Source: Acidobacteriota bacterium (GTDB taxonomy: Bacteria > Acidobacteriota > Vicinamibacteria > Fen-336). Taken from it: DNA of 64,000 nt. Below the pieces are notes generated by a model, which searched no databases, had not been told where the DNA came from, and was given only the letters and a program-made list of their open reading frames with translations. The translations under genes and the position numbers were made by a program. Positions within the stretch are counted from its first letter, which is position 1; each line of letters begins with the position of its first letter. Location of the stretch: positions 62,001-126,000 of the forward strand of contig WYBL01000082.1 of assembly GCA_011526565.1 (NCBI GenBank), in the 5' to 3' direction. This document shows, in pieces, positions 1-8,008 of this stretch.

Positions 1-836
1 GCCCCCGCCATCGTGTTGCCCGTGACCAGCAGCAGGGTGAAGACGACGACAGCGCCCACGGCCAGCATCAGGGTCTCGATGTTGCCCATCTGCTTGACGA
101 ACGAGGCGGCCAGCGCCTTCTCGCTCTGGGCGCGGGTCTCCCAGGCCGAGTTGGCGAAGCGCTCGTCGATGCGCTTGCACACCTCGACGAGGTCCGCGTC
201 CGGCGCGATTCTCACGGCGTACCAGCCGATCAGCCCATCCGGGTAGCCCTCGGGCAGGTTCTCGAGCAGGTAGTCGGAGCGGAACCAGAACTGGGTCAGG
301 TCGTCGGTCGGCTTGGAACCTTCGTAGATGCCCACGAGGTGGAAGTTCCACTCGCCGGTGAAGATCGTGCCCTGGATCGGGACCCGGTCGCCGACCTTCC
401 AGCCGAAGCGTTCCGCGAGCGCGGCGCCCGCGATCGCCGCGGTGCGATCGGAAAGGAACTCCCGCCATGCCGCGTCGTCGATCCGGAACTCGCGGTACAT
501 GTCGCGGTAGGTGTCCTTGTCGATCGCGAACTGCGGAAAGAAGTTCTTCGGGTCCTGGTAGACGCCGCCGAACCAGTTGGCGTAGGTGACGGCCTCCACG
601 CCGGGGAGCTTCAGGATCTGGTCGCGGTACGCGAGCGGCAGCGGCTGGATCAGCGACGTGCGGTTGGTGACGAAGATGCGGTCGGCGCCGGCGGCGTCGA
701 TGCCCTGGTTGAAGGCCGCGCGGATCGTCACCAGCAGGCAGAACAGGAACAGCGCGACGGCGAAGGACGCTGCCGTCAGCAGCGTGCGCGCCTTCTTGCG
801 CAGCAGGTTGGCCGCGACCAGGGGCAGGAAGCGCAC
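1..836 (-). CDS. ABC transporter permease, FtsX/MacB type (3' end outside window)
   Basis: Membrane subunit of an ABC exporter of the FtsX/MacB superfamily. The visible N-terminal 278 residues begin with a cytoplasmic stretch and one transmembrane helix (about residues 20-42, rich in A/V/L/F). A long extracytoplasmic domain follows (about 45-255), then the start of the second membrane helix at the window edge. The GTG start lies one base after the stop of the ATPase gene, so the two are co-transcribed and translationally close. The architecture of one N-terminal helix, a periplasmic domain and C-terminal helices is that of lipoprotein- or substrate-extruding permeases, but the substrate cannot be read. 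The 3' end is cut by the window, not by mutation. Confidence 0.85.
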   Translation of the reverse strand, partial: MRFLPLVAANLLRKKARTLLTAASFAVALFLFCLLVTIRAAFNQGIDAAGADRIFVTNRTSLIQPLPLAYRDQILKLPGVEAVTYANWFGGVYQDPKNFFPQFAIDKDTYRDMYREFRIDDAAWREFLSDRTAAIAGAALAERFGWKVGDRVPIQGTIFTGEWNFHLVGIYEGSKPTDDLTQFWFRSDYLLENLPEGYPDGLIGWYAVRIAPDADLVEVCKRIDERFANSAWETRAQSEKALAASFVKQMGNIETLMLAVGAVVVFTLLLVTGNTMAG

Positions 837-837
837 G

Positions 838-1536
838 TCAGGACAGCTCGCCCTTGTCGAGGTGGAAGGTGACCTGGGCGCGGGCGGCGGCCCGCGGGTC
901 GTGGGTCACCATCAGCACGGTCTTGCCGAACTCGGCGACCAGGTGGTGGAGCATCTCCAGGATCTCGTCCGCGCTGTGGCGGTCGAGGTCGCCCGTGGGC
1001 TCGTCGCACAGCAGGAACGTGGGGTCGGCGACGATCGCCCGCGCGATCGCCACCCGCTGCTGCTGGCCGCCCGACAGCTCGCGCGGCTTGTGGTCCAGGC
1101 GGTCCGCGAGACCGACGACCCGCAACGCGGTCGCCACCCGCTCGCGGCGATCGGCCTTCGACAGCGGCAACAGCAGCAGCGGCAGCTCGACGTTGCGGAA
1201 GGCCGACAGCACCGGGATCAGGTTGTACATCTGGAACACGAAGCCGACGTGCCGCGCGCGCCAGGCCGTGAGGCGGGCCCGCGACAGCGCGGTGATCGCG
1301 TCCCCGGCGACCCGGATCGTGCCGGCGGTCGGCACGTCGAGGCCGCCGATCAGGTTGAGCAGCGTGCTCTTGCCGGAACCCGACGGCCCCATCAGCGCGA
1401 CGAACTCGCCACGCTCGACGTCGAGGTTGACGTCGGTCAGCACGTGGAGATCCTCGCTGCCGCGGCGGTAGCCCTTGGCCACCCCGCGCAGGCAGATGAG
1501 CGCTTCCGACCGTGCGGTCGAGCCGACCCTGGCCAT
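838..1536 (-). CDS. ABC transporter ATP-binding protein (LolD/MacB-like)
   Basis: ATPase of the exporter formed with the permease directly downstream. Walker A GPSGSGKST is at residues 50-58, the signature LSGGQQQRVAIARA near residue 158, and the Walker B/D-loop region LLCDEPTGDLD follows. The length (232 aa) is standard for LolD/MacB/FtsE-type subunits. The ATG start has a short N-terminal extension before the conserved beta-strand. The gene opens the operon, and upstream lies the 314-base gene-free region with the divergent structured RNA. Substrate class is unknown: lipoproteins, peptides and drugs are all handled by this family. Confidence 0.92.
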   Translation of the reverse strand: MARVGSTARSEALICLRGVAKGYRRGSEDLHVLTDVNLDVERGEFVALMGPSGSGKSTLLNLIGGLDVPTAGTIRVAGDAITALSRARLTAWRARHVGFVFQMYNLIPVLSAFRNVELPLLLLPLSKADRRERVATALRVVGLADRLDHKPRELSGGQQQRVAIARAIVADPTFLLCDEPTGDLDRHSADEILEMLHHLVAEFGKTVLMVTHDPRAAARAQVTFHLDKGELS

Positions 1537-1568
1537 GGGCCGCGATCCTACCGCCGATCGGAAAGGGC

Positions 1569-1597
1569 TTGCATTCGCCCCCGGGACGACCCATCTT
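1569..1597 (+). promoter_or_regulatory. Predicted sigma70 promoter of the structured RNA
   Basis: A -35 hexamer TTGCAT (1569-1574) and a -10 hexamer CATCTT (1592-1597) are separated by exactly 17 bases. The predicted start, seven bases after the -10 box, is about 1604. That is the first base of the closing stem of the RNA described next, and this agreement is the main support. The -10 box is weak (3 of 6 consensus bases). Confidence 0.5.
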
Positions 1598-1603
1598 GAA
1601 GGT

Positions 1604-1824
1604 GTCAGGACGAACGAGGGTCAAGCTCGGAGGTCCATTGGCCATGGAGGGTCCCCCCGACCAGTGCGGGCCCCGTGGAGGACGGCGGGGCCGTAAGAGG
1701 ACGGAGCGGACCGGGCTCGTCCTCGCCCGGTGTTCGTTGACATGAGAACCCCCGCCCCCGGGGCGGGGCGCGAGATGGAACCTCGCAGGGCCCGGCAGCG
1801 CTTCGCAGGCTGCCGGGCCTTTTT
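1604..1824 (+). ncRNA. Structured RNA of unknown class (6S-like rod possible)
   Basis: Non-coding transcript inferred from three coinciding signals: a 17-spaced promoter, a long-range closing stem and an intrinsic terminator. GUCA 1604-1607 pairs with UGAC 1738-1741. ACGAACG 1610-1616 pairs with UGUUCGU 1731-1737. GGG 1618-1620 pairs with CCC 1726-1728. An internal loop of about 11 by 13 bases follows, then GGUCC 1632-1636 with GGACC 1708-1712 and a GC-rich apical arm (about 1670-1692). A second hairpin (1750-1756 with 1762-1768) precedes the terminator. A closing stem, a large internal bubble and an apical rod recall 6S RNA, but I do not see enough conserved sequence to name it. It lacks the SRP, RNase P and tmRNA core motifs. 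It could instead be a leader or attenuator of the gene starting at 1851. Confidence 0.5.
1789..1824 (+). terminator. Strong intrinsic terminator
   Basis: An 11-bp perfect stem (1789-1799 with 1809-1819, arm GGCCCGGCAGC) closes a 9-base loop and is followed directly by five T residues (1820-1824). It ends the structured RNA 26 bases before the start codon of the next gene, so it either isolates that gene or works as an attenuator for it. Confidence 0.85.
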
Positions 1825-1850
1825 CGTGCTGTGCTAACGTCGCGCCCGGC

Positions 1851-2660
1851 ATGGACCAGCGTGGCCTCGTCCCGGCGCTCTTCGGCGTGCCCCGCGCGCT
1901 GATCGGGATGCTCCACGCGGGAGCGCTCCCCGGCGCTCCCCTCTCCTCCGATCCCGTCGGCGCCTCGTGCGAGCGGGCCGTGGCCGAAGCCCGACTCCTG
2001 GCCGCAGCGGGCTTCCACGGGCTGCTGCTCGAGAACATGCACGACCGGCCCTACGTCCGCGGGGCCGCGCCCCCGGAGACGGTGGCGGCGATGGCCGTGA
2101 TCGCGCACGAGGTGCGGCGCGCCGTGGCGTTGCCGCTGGGCGTGCAGGTGCTGGCCGCCGCGAACAAGGAAGCGATCGCCGTGGCCCACGCCGCGGGGGC
2201 CAGCTTCGTGAGGGTCGAGGGCTTCGTGTTCGCGCACGTCGGCGACGAGGGCGTGCACCAGTCCGATGCGGGCACCCTGCTCCGGTACCGCCGCGCGATC
2301 GGCGCCGACGCCGTGCGGGTGTTCGCGGACGTCAAGAAGAAGCACTCCTCGCACTCGCTCACGGCCGACGTCTCGCTCGTGGAGACCGCGCGCGCCGCCG
2401 AGTTCTTCCTCGCCGACGGCGTGATCGTGACCGGGACCGCCACCGGCCAGCCGGCCGACGCCCGCGAGGTCGCCGAGGTCGCCGCCGCCACGGCGCTGCC
2501 GACGCTCGTCGGCTCCGGCGTCGACGCCCACAACGTTGCGAGCTACCGGGCCGCCGACGCCCTGATCGTCGGCTCGGCGCTGAAGGCCGGCGGCCACTGG
2601 ACCGGCGCCCTCGACGAGTCCCGCTGCGCGGCCGTGGCCCGCGCGTTCCGGGCCGCCTGA
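1851..2660 (+). CDS. BtpA/SgcQ family TIM-barrel protein
   Basis: Member of the BtpA family (COG0434), predicted (beta/alpha)8-barrel proteins named after a photosystem I biogenesis factor. Most bacterial members, such as SgcQ, occur in sugar or nucleoside catabolic operons. Supporting segments are the N-terminal ALIGMLHAGALPGAP, the ENMHDRPY segment, GVQVLAAANKEAI, FVRVEGFVFAHVGDEG and the phosphate-binding-like C-terminal GSGVDAHN...ADALIVGSALK. The last part resembles the phosphate loop of TIM-barrel enzymes acting on phosphorylated sugars. The length (269 aa) is typical. It heads an operon with a PfkB kinase (3-base gap) and PsuG, so a role on a pentose-phosphate or nucleoside-derived intermediate is likely. 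The exact reaction is not established for the family. Confidence 0.85.
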   Translation: MDQRGLVPALFGVPRALIGMLHAGALPGAPLSSDPVGASCERAVAEARLLAAAGFHGLLLENMHDRPYVRGAAPPETVAAMAVIAHEVRRAVALPLGVQVLAAANKEAIAVAHAAGASFVRVEGFVFAHVGDEGVHQSDAGTLLRYRRAIGADAVRVFADVKKKHSSHSLTADVSLVETARAAEFFLADGVIVTGTATGQPADAREVAEVAAATALPTLVGSGVDAHNVASYRAADALIVGSALKAGGHWTGALDESRCAAVARAFRAA

Positions 2661-2663
2661 GCG

Positions 2664-3590
2664 ATGACCGCGCCCGAACTGGTCCTGCTCGGCAACCTGC
2701 TGGTGGACGACGTCGTGATGCCGGACGGCCGCACGCGGATGGCCGAGGCCGGAGGCTCGGCGCTGTACGGCGCGCTGGCCGCACGTCTCTGGGAGACGCC
2801 GGTCGGCCTCGCCACGGTGTGCGGCAGCGACTACCCGCGCCCCGCGCTCGAGGCCCTGCAGCACCGCGGCGCCGACCTCGAGGGCGTGCGCGACCTCGGA
2901 CGCGAGGGCCTGCGCTCGTGGCTCCTCTACGAGGGCGTGCGGCGGCAGGTGCTGCACCGCCTCGACCGGCCCACCCACGTCGAGGTCTCGCCCGCCCCCG
3001 GTTCGCTCCCCGTCCGCTACCAGCGCTCGCGCGCCTTCCACCTGGGACCGATGCCGTTCGAGGTCCAGCGCGAGCTGGTGCTCGAGCTCTCGACGCTGCC
3101 GGGGGCGCTGGTGTCGCTCGACCCCTTTCGTCCGCTGCGGCCCGACACGCTGGACGCCTGGCAACCGATCTTCGCGCGCGTCGACGCGCTGTTCCTGAGC
3201 GAAGACGAGATGCAGCTTCCCGGGGCCGCGCAGCGCCCCGAGGACGTGCTGCGCTCGCTGCGGGGCGGCCGGCTGCGCCACGTGTTCTACAAGCGCGGCG
3301 CCCTGGGCGGCCTCGCCTACGACGTCGCGCGCGACCGCATCGACGGCTGGGAGGCCCGCGCGCCGGAGTGCGCCGATGCGACAGGCGCTGGCGATGCGTT
3401 CGCCTCCGGGGTCCTCACCGGCCTGCTGCGTCGCGAGTCCCCCGCGCGGGCCGTGGCCCGCGGCATCGTCGGGGCCAGCTTCGCGATCTCGACCTGGGGC
3501 ATCGAGGGCCTGCTCGCGGCCAGCCCGGAGGGGGCGGAAGCCCGACTGGCCGCGTGGTACCAGGGCGGCGGGGCGTGGCCTTCGGCATGA
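2664..3590 (+). CDS. PfkB/ribokinase family kinase (probable pseudouridine or nucleoside kinase)
   Basis: Carbohydrate or nucleoside kinase of the PfkB family. The C-terminal signature DATGAGDAFASG (residues 238-249) carries the catalytic Asp (D244) and the anion hole. The N-terminal part has the substrate-side region with AGGSALYGALAARL. Length (308 aa) fits ribokinase-like enzymes. Its stop overlaps the psuG start (ATGA). In organisms with PsuK-PsuG, the kinase phosphorylates pseudouridine and PsuG splits the phosphate into uracil and ribose 5-phosphate, so that substrate is the best guess from context. Sequence alone does not separate it from other nucleoside or sugar kinases. Confidence 0.85.
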   Translation: MTAPELVLLGNLLVDDVVMPDGRTRMAEAGGSALYGALAARLWETPVGLATVCGSDYPRPALEALQHRGADLEGVRDLGREGLRSWLLYEGVRRQVLHRLDRPTHVEVSPAPGSLPVRYQRSRAFHLGPMPFEVQRELVLELSTLPGALVSLDPFRPLRPDTLDAWQPIFARVDALFLSEDEMQLPGAAQRPEDVLRSLRGGRLRHVFYKRGALGGLAYDVARDRIDGWEARAPECADATGAGDAFASGVLTGLLRRESPARAVARGIVGASFAISTWGIEGLLAASPEGAEARLAAWYQGGGAWPSA

Positions 3591-4498
3591 ACCGGGTGCG
3601 GATCGCGCCGCGGGTCGCCGGCGCGCTCGCCGCCGGCCGGCCCGTCGTCGCTCTCGAGACCACGCTCGTCACCCACGGCCTGCCGGCTCCGGAGGGCGTG
3701 GACACGGCGCAGGCGCTCGAGTCGGAGGTGCGCGAGTCCGGCGCGGAGCCGGCGACCATCGGCGTCCTCGCGGGCGCCGTCGTCGTGGGGCTCGAGGCCG
3801 ACGAACTGGCGGCGCTCGCCGAGCCCGGCGCGATCAAGCTGAACCTGTCGAACCTCGCCGCCGCTCTCGCGCGCGGTGAGCGCGGATCGACGACGGTTGC
3901 CGCGACCGCCTGGTGCGCGGCGCGGGCCGGCATTCGCGTCTTCGCCACAGGCGGCATCGGCGGCGTGCATCGCGGCTACGCCGAGCACGGAGACGCCTCG
4001 GCAGACCTCGAGGCGCTCGCGCGCTTCCCGGTCGTCGTCGTCTCCGCGGGCGCCAAGGCCGTGCTCGACCTGCCGCGCACGCGCGAGGTCCTGGAAACCC
4101 TGGGCGTCCCCGTCTACGGCTTCGGCACCGACGCCTGGCCTGCGTTCTACCGGCGCGACAGCGGCTTGCGCGCGGATGCCCGCTTCGACGACCCGGCTGC
4201 GCTCGCGCACGCGGCCGCGGCGCACTTCGACCTGGGTGGTGGCGGTGTGCTGGTCGGCAACCCGATCCCCGCGGAACACGAGTTGCCCGCCGACGTGGAG
4301 CGCGAGGCGATCGCCGCGGCCCTGGCGCAGGCCGCTTCCGCGGGCGTCGCCGGGCGCGACGTCACGCCGTTCCTGCTGGAGCGGCTGCGCGTCGTGACGG
4401 GCGGGCGCAGCGTCACCGCCAACGTGGCGCTGCTTCGCAACAACGCGCGGCTCGCAGGCCGGATTGCGGCGGCGCTACCCCCGCCGCGCCCCGAATAG
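3587..4498 (+). CDS. psuG: Pseudouridine-5'-phosphate glycosidase
   Basis: PsuG reversibly cleaves the C-C glycosidic bond of pseudouridine 5'-phosphate to uracil and ribose 5-phosphate. Family landmarks are VALETTLVTHGLP (E24, the likely catalytic acid), TVAATAWCAARAGIRVFATG, GGIGGVHRG, and VSAGAKAVLDLPRTRE with the Schiff-base lysine K157. GVPVYGFGTDAWPAFY and NPIPAEHELP follow. The start ATG overlaps the kinase stop. The length of 303 aa matches the family. The last 24 bases overlap the convergent Cys-cluster gene. With the kinase it makes a complete pseudouridine salvage route. Confidence 0.95.
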   Translation: MNRVRIAPRVAGALAAGRPVVALETTLVTHGLPAPEGVDTAQALESEVRESGAEPATIGVLAGAVVVGLEADELAALAEPGAIKLNLSNLAAALARGERGSTTVAATAWCAARAGIRVFATGGIGGVHRGYAEHGDASADLEALARFPVVVVSAGAKAVLDLPRTREVLETLGVPVYGFGTDAWPAFYRRDSGLRADARFDDPAALAHAAAAHFDLGGGGVLVGNPIPAEHELPADVEREAIAAALAQAASAGVAGRDVTPFLLERLRVVTGGRSVTANVALLRNNARLAGRIAAALPPPRPE

Positions 4499-4990
4499 CG
4501 AGCGCAGCGGCACGCGCGCGAGCGAGCCGGCGAACTCGCGCTGCAGGTCGCGCAGCCGGCTCTCCCACGTCCCGAGCGTCCAGCACTGCTCCGCCGGCAG
4601 CTCGGTGAGGGGCGGCCCCGTCTCGTCGTTGAGGGGACAGATGTCGCGCCGTTCGACCTCGGCGCCCGGCTCGTCGTCGTCCTCCTCGAGCCAGCGCAGC
4701 GGCAGCCCCTGCGTTCGGCAGACGTACGGCCTCACCGCGTACACCCGGCAGCCGCCGTCGGCATCCAGGAACGCGCAGGCCCCCGCGGGCCCGGGCTCGC
4801 CGGTCGAAAGCAGCGCCGCCGCCCCCTCGCGGATGCGCTCCGCCTCCACCTCGAACACCGTCAGGTCGTCCACGCAGCAGGCCGCGCAGCCGCGGCCGCA
4901 ACGCAGGCGCGGGCCGTGGCTCGTCGCCACCCGCGCCGCAGCCGCGTCCACCTCCGCGTGGAAGGCGGCGATGTGCGCGGTCCGGCTCAC
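4475..4990 (-). CDS. YkgJ-family zinc/iron-chelating cysteine-cluster protein
   Basis: Small protein (171 aa) of the YkgJ/UPF0153 family, whose conserved cysteines bind a metal, probably Zn or Fe-S. The cluster is visible as CGRGCAACC, GACAFLD, GCRVYAVRPYVCRTQG and CPLN, in the family order. The GTG start overlaps the stop of the upstream unknown gene (GTGA), so it is the last gene of the minus-strand operon coming from lrp at 8574. It overlaps psuG convergently by 24 bases. The function in this family is poorly defined. Confidence 0.85.
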   Translation of the reverse strand: MSRTAHIAAFHAEVDAAAARVATSHGPRLRCGRGCAACCVDDLTVFEVEAERIREGAAALLSTGEPGPAGACAFLDADGGCRVYAVRPYVCRTQGLPLRWLEEDDDEPGAEVERRDICPLNDETGPPLTELPAEQCWTLGTWESRLRDLQREFAGSLARVPLRSLFGARRG

Positions 4991-5946
4991 GCCGCGTCGG
5001 GCCGCGCCTCGGGCTCGTAGATCAGCCCGATGTGGTACGTGCCGTCGGGCACCTCGAGCACCGCCCCGCCCAGGGCGTCGAGGCGCAGGTCGTGGAACGT
5101 GGTCGCCGAGTCCTGCGGGATCAGCCGCAGCACGACGTCGCGCAGCCGGGTCAGGCCGGGGATGTGGACCTGGATGATCCAGCTCTCGTCGCCCAGCATC
5201 TGCTCGCGCAGGCAGCGCAGCGGTCCGTAGTCGCCGAGGTGCGGCAGGTCGCCGGGCACCCGCAGCCGCGGCGTCGAGTAGCCGAGCTTGTCCTTCAGGT
5301 AGTTCTGGACGCTGACCTCGACCTCCATCAGGCGGTAGAGGGCGCGGGCGATCTTGTTGCGCTGGATGATCGAGAGCAGTTGCGTGGAGATGATGCCGGA
5401 GGCCATCGCGTAGTCGCCGACGACGATGAAGCCCGCCATCTGGTCGATCGAGCGGAACACCAGGTCGCTCTCCGAGGGCGCCAGCTTGACGTCCGAGATC
5501 TCGATCAGCACCTTCTCCATCTCGCGCAGGGCGAGCCGGCCGTCGGCGCGCTGGCCCTCGGTCGCGCCGAAGTCGTTCCAGGCGACGTGGAGCAGCGTCG
5601 GTGCCAGCCGGAAGAAGAAGCGCTTGATCAGGGCTGCGCCCTCGGCCGAGAGCGCCGGCACCAGGGTCTGGACGAACACGACGAAGGCCTCGACCGCCTG
5701 GGCCGCGCCGCTGCCTTTCGCCTCGCGGCAGATCTCGATCAGGAGGTTCGTGCGCTCGGCAAAGGCGGCCGGCGGCAGCGCCACGAAGCTCTCCTCGTCC
5801 AGGGGCGCGTCGCCGGGCCCGTCGAGAAAAGCCTGCCAGCGCGCCTGCAGCGCCGACGTCTCGGCGCCGAGCCCGCCCGGGCCCTGGCCATCCGCCAGCT
5901 CCTCGAGCTCGGCGAGGAACTGGTCGTCGAAGAACTCGTCGCTCAC
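4987..5946 (-). CDS. Conserved-looking protein of unknown function
   Basis: Encodes 319 residues that I do not recognise. The chosen GTG start sits 11 bases after the stop of the membrane-protein gene, and the reading frame carries typical GC-rich codon bias throughout. The protein has an acidic N-terminus, a mostly helical soluble middle (about 60-220, many L/A/E/R residues) and a C-terminal beta-rich part ending in a YHIGLIYEPEA stretch. There is no signal peptide or membrane helix. It is translationally coupled to the downstream Cys-cluster gene and belongs to the same operon as a membrane protein with a CxxC pair. The reading of an intact gene is secure; the function is open. Confidence 0.7.
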   Translation of the reverse strand: MSDEFFDDQFLAELEELADGQGPGGLGAETSALQARWQAFLDGPGDAPLDEESFVALPPAAFAERTNLLIEICREAKGSGAAQAVEAFVVFVQTLVPALSAEGAALIKRFFFRLAPTLLHVAWNDFGATEGQRADGRLALREMEKVLIEISDVKLAPSESDLVFRSIDQMAGFIVVGDYAMASGIISTQLLSIIQRNKIARALYRLMEVEVSVQNYLKDKLGYSTPRLRVPGDLPHLGDYGPLRCLREQMLGDESWIIQVHIPGLTRLRDVVLRLIPQDSATTFHDLRLDALGGAVLEVPDGTYHIGLIYEPEARPDAA

Positions 5947-5957
5947 TCGCCTATAGG

Positions 5958-6584
5958 TTACGGCCAGCCGAGCGATCGGCGCGCATGCAGCGCCGCCTGC
6001 ACGAGCCAGATCGCCCCGACCACGCGGAAGAGCCACACGACGACGGCGGTGCCGACCAGGGCCTGAATGTGGAGCGGGAAGGGCGATCGGGCGTTCACAG
6101 GCGCGGGAGCCCGCGGGCCCCACAACGACAGCGGCAGCACGCTGATCGCGACGCCGCCCTGGAAGAGCGCCACGGCATCGGCGTAGCGGGCGGCAGGCAG
6201 CACCTCGGCGACGACGGCCAGCCCGGTCGCCAGCAGCACCAGCAGGGTGCCGAGGATGCCGGCCTCGAGCAGCGGCGCCCGCCGCTCGGCCCAGCCCACG
6301 AACGCCCGCAGCGAGGAGTCGTGGGCCACGCACGCACTCCAGGCCGCCGGCCCCAGCGGATCGGACAGGGCCACGGGCCCCGCGCCGTCCTCGCGACCGC
6401 ACCAGAGGCAGCGGCGCGACGCGCGCACCAGCGCCCAGGGGCGCGCGTAGACGCGGTGCGTGGCCATCAGCGCGACGCCCAGCGCCAGCGATGCGCCCAG
6501 TCCCAGCGGCGTGCGCACGAAGAGCGCCAGCACGATCGGCACCGGCAGGAAGAGCACGAGACCGGTGGCGCGCGAGCGGGTCAT
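5958..6584 (-). CDS. Predicted membrane protein with a CxxC motif
   Basis: 208-residue membrane protein. Hydrophobic segments at about 8-45 (one or two helices), 105-130, 135-155 and 170-195 suggest four to five transmembrane spans. A loop after the first spans carries CLWCG, a CxxC pair that could bind metal or be redox active, followed by a single further Cys (ACVAHD). The ATG start overlaps the hydrolase stop by ATGA. No family recognised. The Cys-pair and the Cys-cluster protein two genes downstream hint at a metal or redox theme for this operon, which is speculative. Confidence 0.7.
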   Translation of the reverse strand: MTRSRATGLVLFLPVPIVLALFVRTPLGLGASLALGVALMATHRVYARPWALVRASRRCLWCGREDGAGPVALSDPLGPAAWSACVAHDSSLRAFVGWAERRAPLLEAGILGTLLVLLATGLAVVAEVLPAARYADAVALFQGGVAISVLPLSLWGPRAPAPVNARSPFPLHIQALVGTAVVVWLFRVVGAIWLVQAALHARRSLGWP

Positions 6585-8008
6585 GCGCCTGGCCCACCCG
6601 CGGGCTCGAGCTTGCGCAGTTCCTCCAGGATCGCCTCGAAGCCGGGATCGCCGCGCAACGTCGCCAGCTCCGGATCGTCAGCCAGCGGAATCGTCGTCCG
6701 CGGCGGGCCCTTCTTCAGGGCCTCCCGCAGCGCGGCGGTCGCCTCGACCTTGCGGCCGGCCAGGGCATGGGCGCGGGCCCGGTTCACGTCGGGCCCCGGC
6801 GACTCCGGATCGATGGCGGCGGCCAGGTCGGCGCAGACCAGGGCGTTCGCGAGCTGGCCGCGCTCGCGCAGGGTGCGGGGCACGTAGAAGTTGGCCTGGC
6901 TCATGATCGCGCTCAGCCGCCGCCGCGCCGACAGCGCCGCCAGGCGATCGTCGGCCGCGAGCTGCTCGCGCAGGCGCACGACGTCGAGCGTGCGCACGAA
7001 CTCGGCGAGGGGTGGCGGTGGCGTCTCGCCGAGGCGCGCGATCGTGCGCATCGCGCTCTGGGTCCACTGCTGGTCCTGCCTGACGAGCTTGCGCTCGCGC
7101 TCCAGCTCCTTGCGAGCCGGGGCGCCGAGCCGCTCGACCTCGCGGATGGCCGCGCTCGAACCGCCGAAGCCGGCCAGGTCGTCGGCGAGTGCCTCCCACG
7201 TGCGCAGGGCTTCCCCGATCCGCCCGTCCCTCTCGTGGCGGGCGGCGCGCGCCGACACCGAGGCGCGGTAACGATCCGCGACCGCGGCGTCTGCGGGCAT
7301 GCGGTCCTCCGCCATCGCCCGCAAGGCGAGCCAGTCGAGCGCCTCCATCGCGAGTTCGGGCGGCAGCCACTGGTGCCCCCCTTCGAACGACACGATCCGC
7401 GCCGGGGTGCGCGATCCGCGAAGCTGCTCCTCGAGCTGGCGCATCTCCGTGTAGTTGAAGTCGGCCTCCCCCATCGCGCCGTAGAGGCTGAAGGGCTGGC
7501 GGACGCGGGCGTCGCCCTCGGGCGGCAGCCCGGCGCCGACCGCGATGACGCCCGCGAGGCCGCCTTCCAGCACGGCGCCGATGCGCGCCGAGATGCGGGC
7601 GCCGCCCGAGAAGCCGCCGGCGTAGAGGCGCCGCGGGTCGAGGCTCAGCCGCGCGTGGGCATCAGCCCAGGTCGCCATCACGGCTTCGTTGTTCGGGGCC
7701 TTCGGGTCGTCGGAGCGGGTGTCGTTCGAGGCGACGAGCACCATGCCGTGCTTCGCCGCCGCCTCGCGGAAGAGTTCCGCCGCGAGCGGGCCGCGTTCGC
7801 GGGGGTCGAACAGGAACAGGGCCGGCCACTTCTTCGCCGGGTCGTAGTCGGCGGGGAGATACAGCGCGTAGCTGAACCGCGGCTGCTCCGCGCAGACGAC
7901 CTTCGGCGTGATCGCGCCACGCGTCACGGCCAGCGGAGCGACGGACGGCGACGGCGCGGCGGCCTGCGGCGCCGCCAGCAGTGCGACAAGGACGATTCGA
8001 TCGATCAC
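6581..8008 (-). CDS. Secreted alpha/beta hydrolase (esterase/PHB-depolymerase-like) with C-terminal TPR region
   Basis: 475 residues. A short N-terminal signal peptide (VIDRIVLVALLAAPQAAA) directs export. The hydrolase domain (about 35-235) shows the LpqC/feruloyl-esterase pattern: YALYLPADYDP, PALFLFDPR, the nucleophile elbow GGFSGGAR (Ser in G-F-S-G-G) and a late His in FEGGHQWLP. The C-terminal 200 residues are alanine/arginine-rich helices ending in TPR-like repeats (ANALVCADLAAAIDPESP, ALAGRKVEATAALREALKK). The GTG start overlaps the lrp stop (GTGA), so the two are coupled. The substrate is unknown; an ester or a polyester fragment is plausible. Confidence 0.8.
   Translation of the reverse strand: MIDRIVLVALLAAPQAAAPSPSVAPLAVTRGAITPKVVCAEQPRFSYALYLPADYDPAKKWPALFLFDPRERGPLAAELFREAAAKHGMVLVASNDTRSDDPKAPNNEAVMATWADAHARLSLDPRRLYAGGFSGGARISARIGAVLEGGLAGVIAVGAGLPPEGDARVRQPFSLYGAMGEADFNYTEMRQLEEQLRGSRTPARIVSFEGGHQWLPPELAMEALDWLALRAMAEDRMPADAAVADRYRASVSARAARHERDGRIGEALRTWEALADDLAGFGGSSAAIREVERLGAPARKELERERKLVRQDQQWTQSAMRTIARLGETPPPPLAEFVRTLDVVRLREQLAADDRLAALSARRRLSAIMSQANFYVPRTLRERGQLANALVCADLAAAIDPESPGPDVNRARAHALAGRKVEATAALREALKKGPPRTTIPLADDPELATLRGDPGFEAILEELRKLEPAGGPGA

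Noticed and set aside
1605..3281. Long minus-strand open frame antisense to the BtpA and PfkB genes
   Set aside because: Low-complexity shadow frame with no motif; the plus-strand genes carry clear family signatures.
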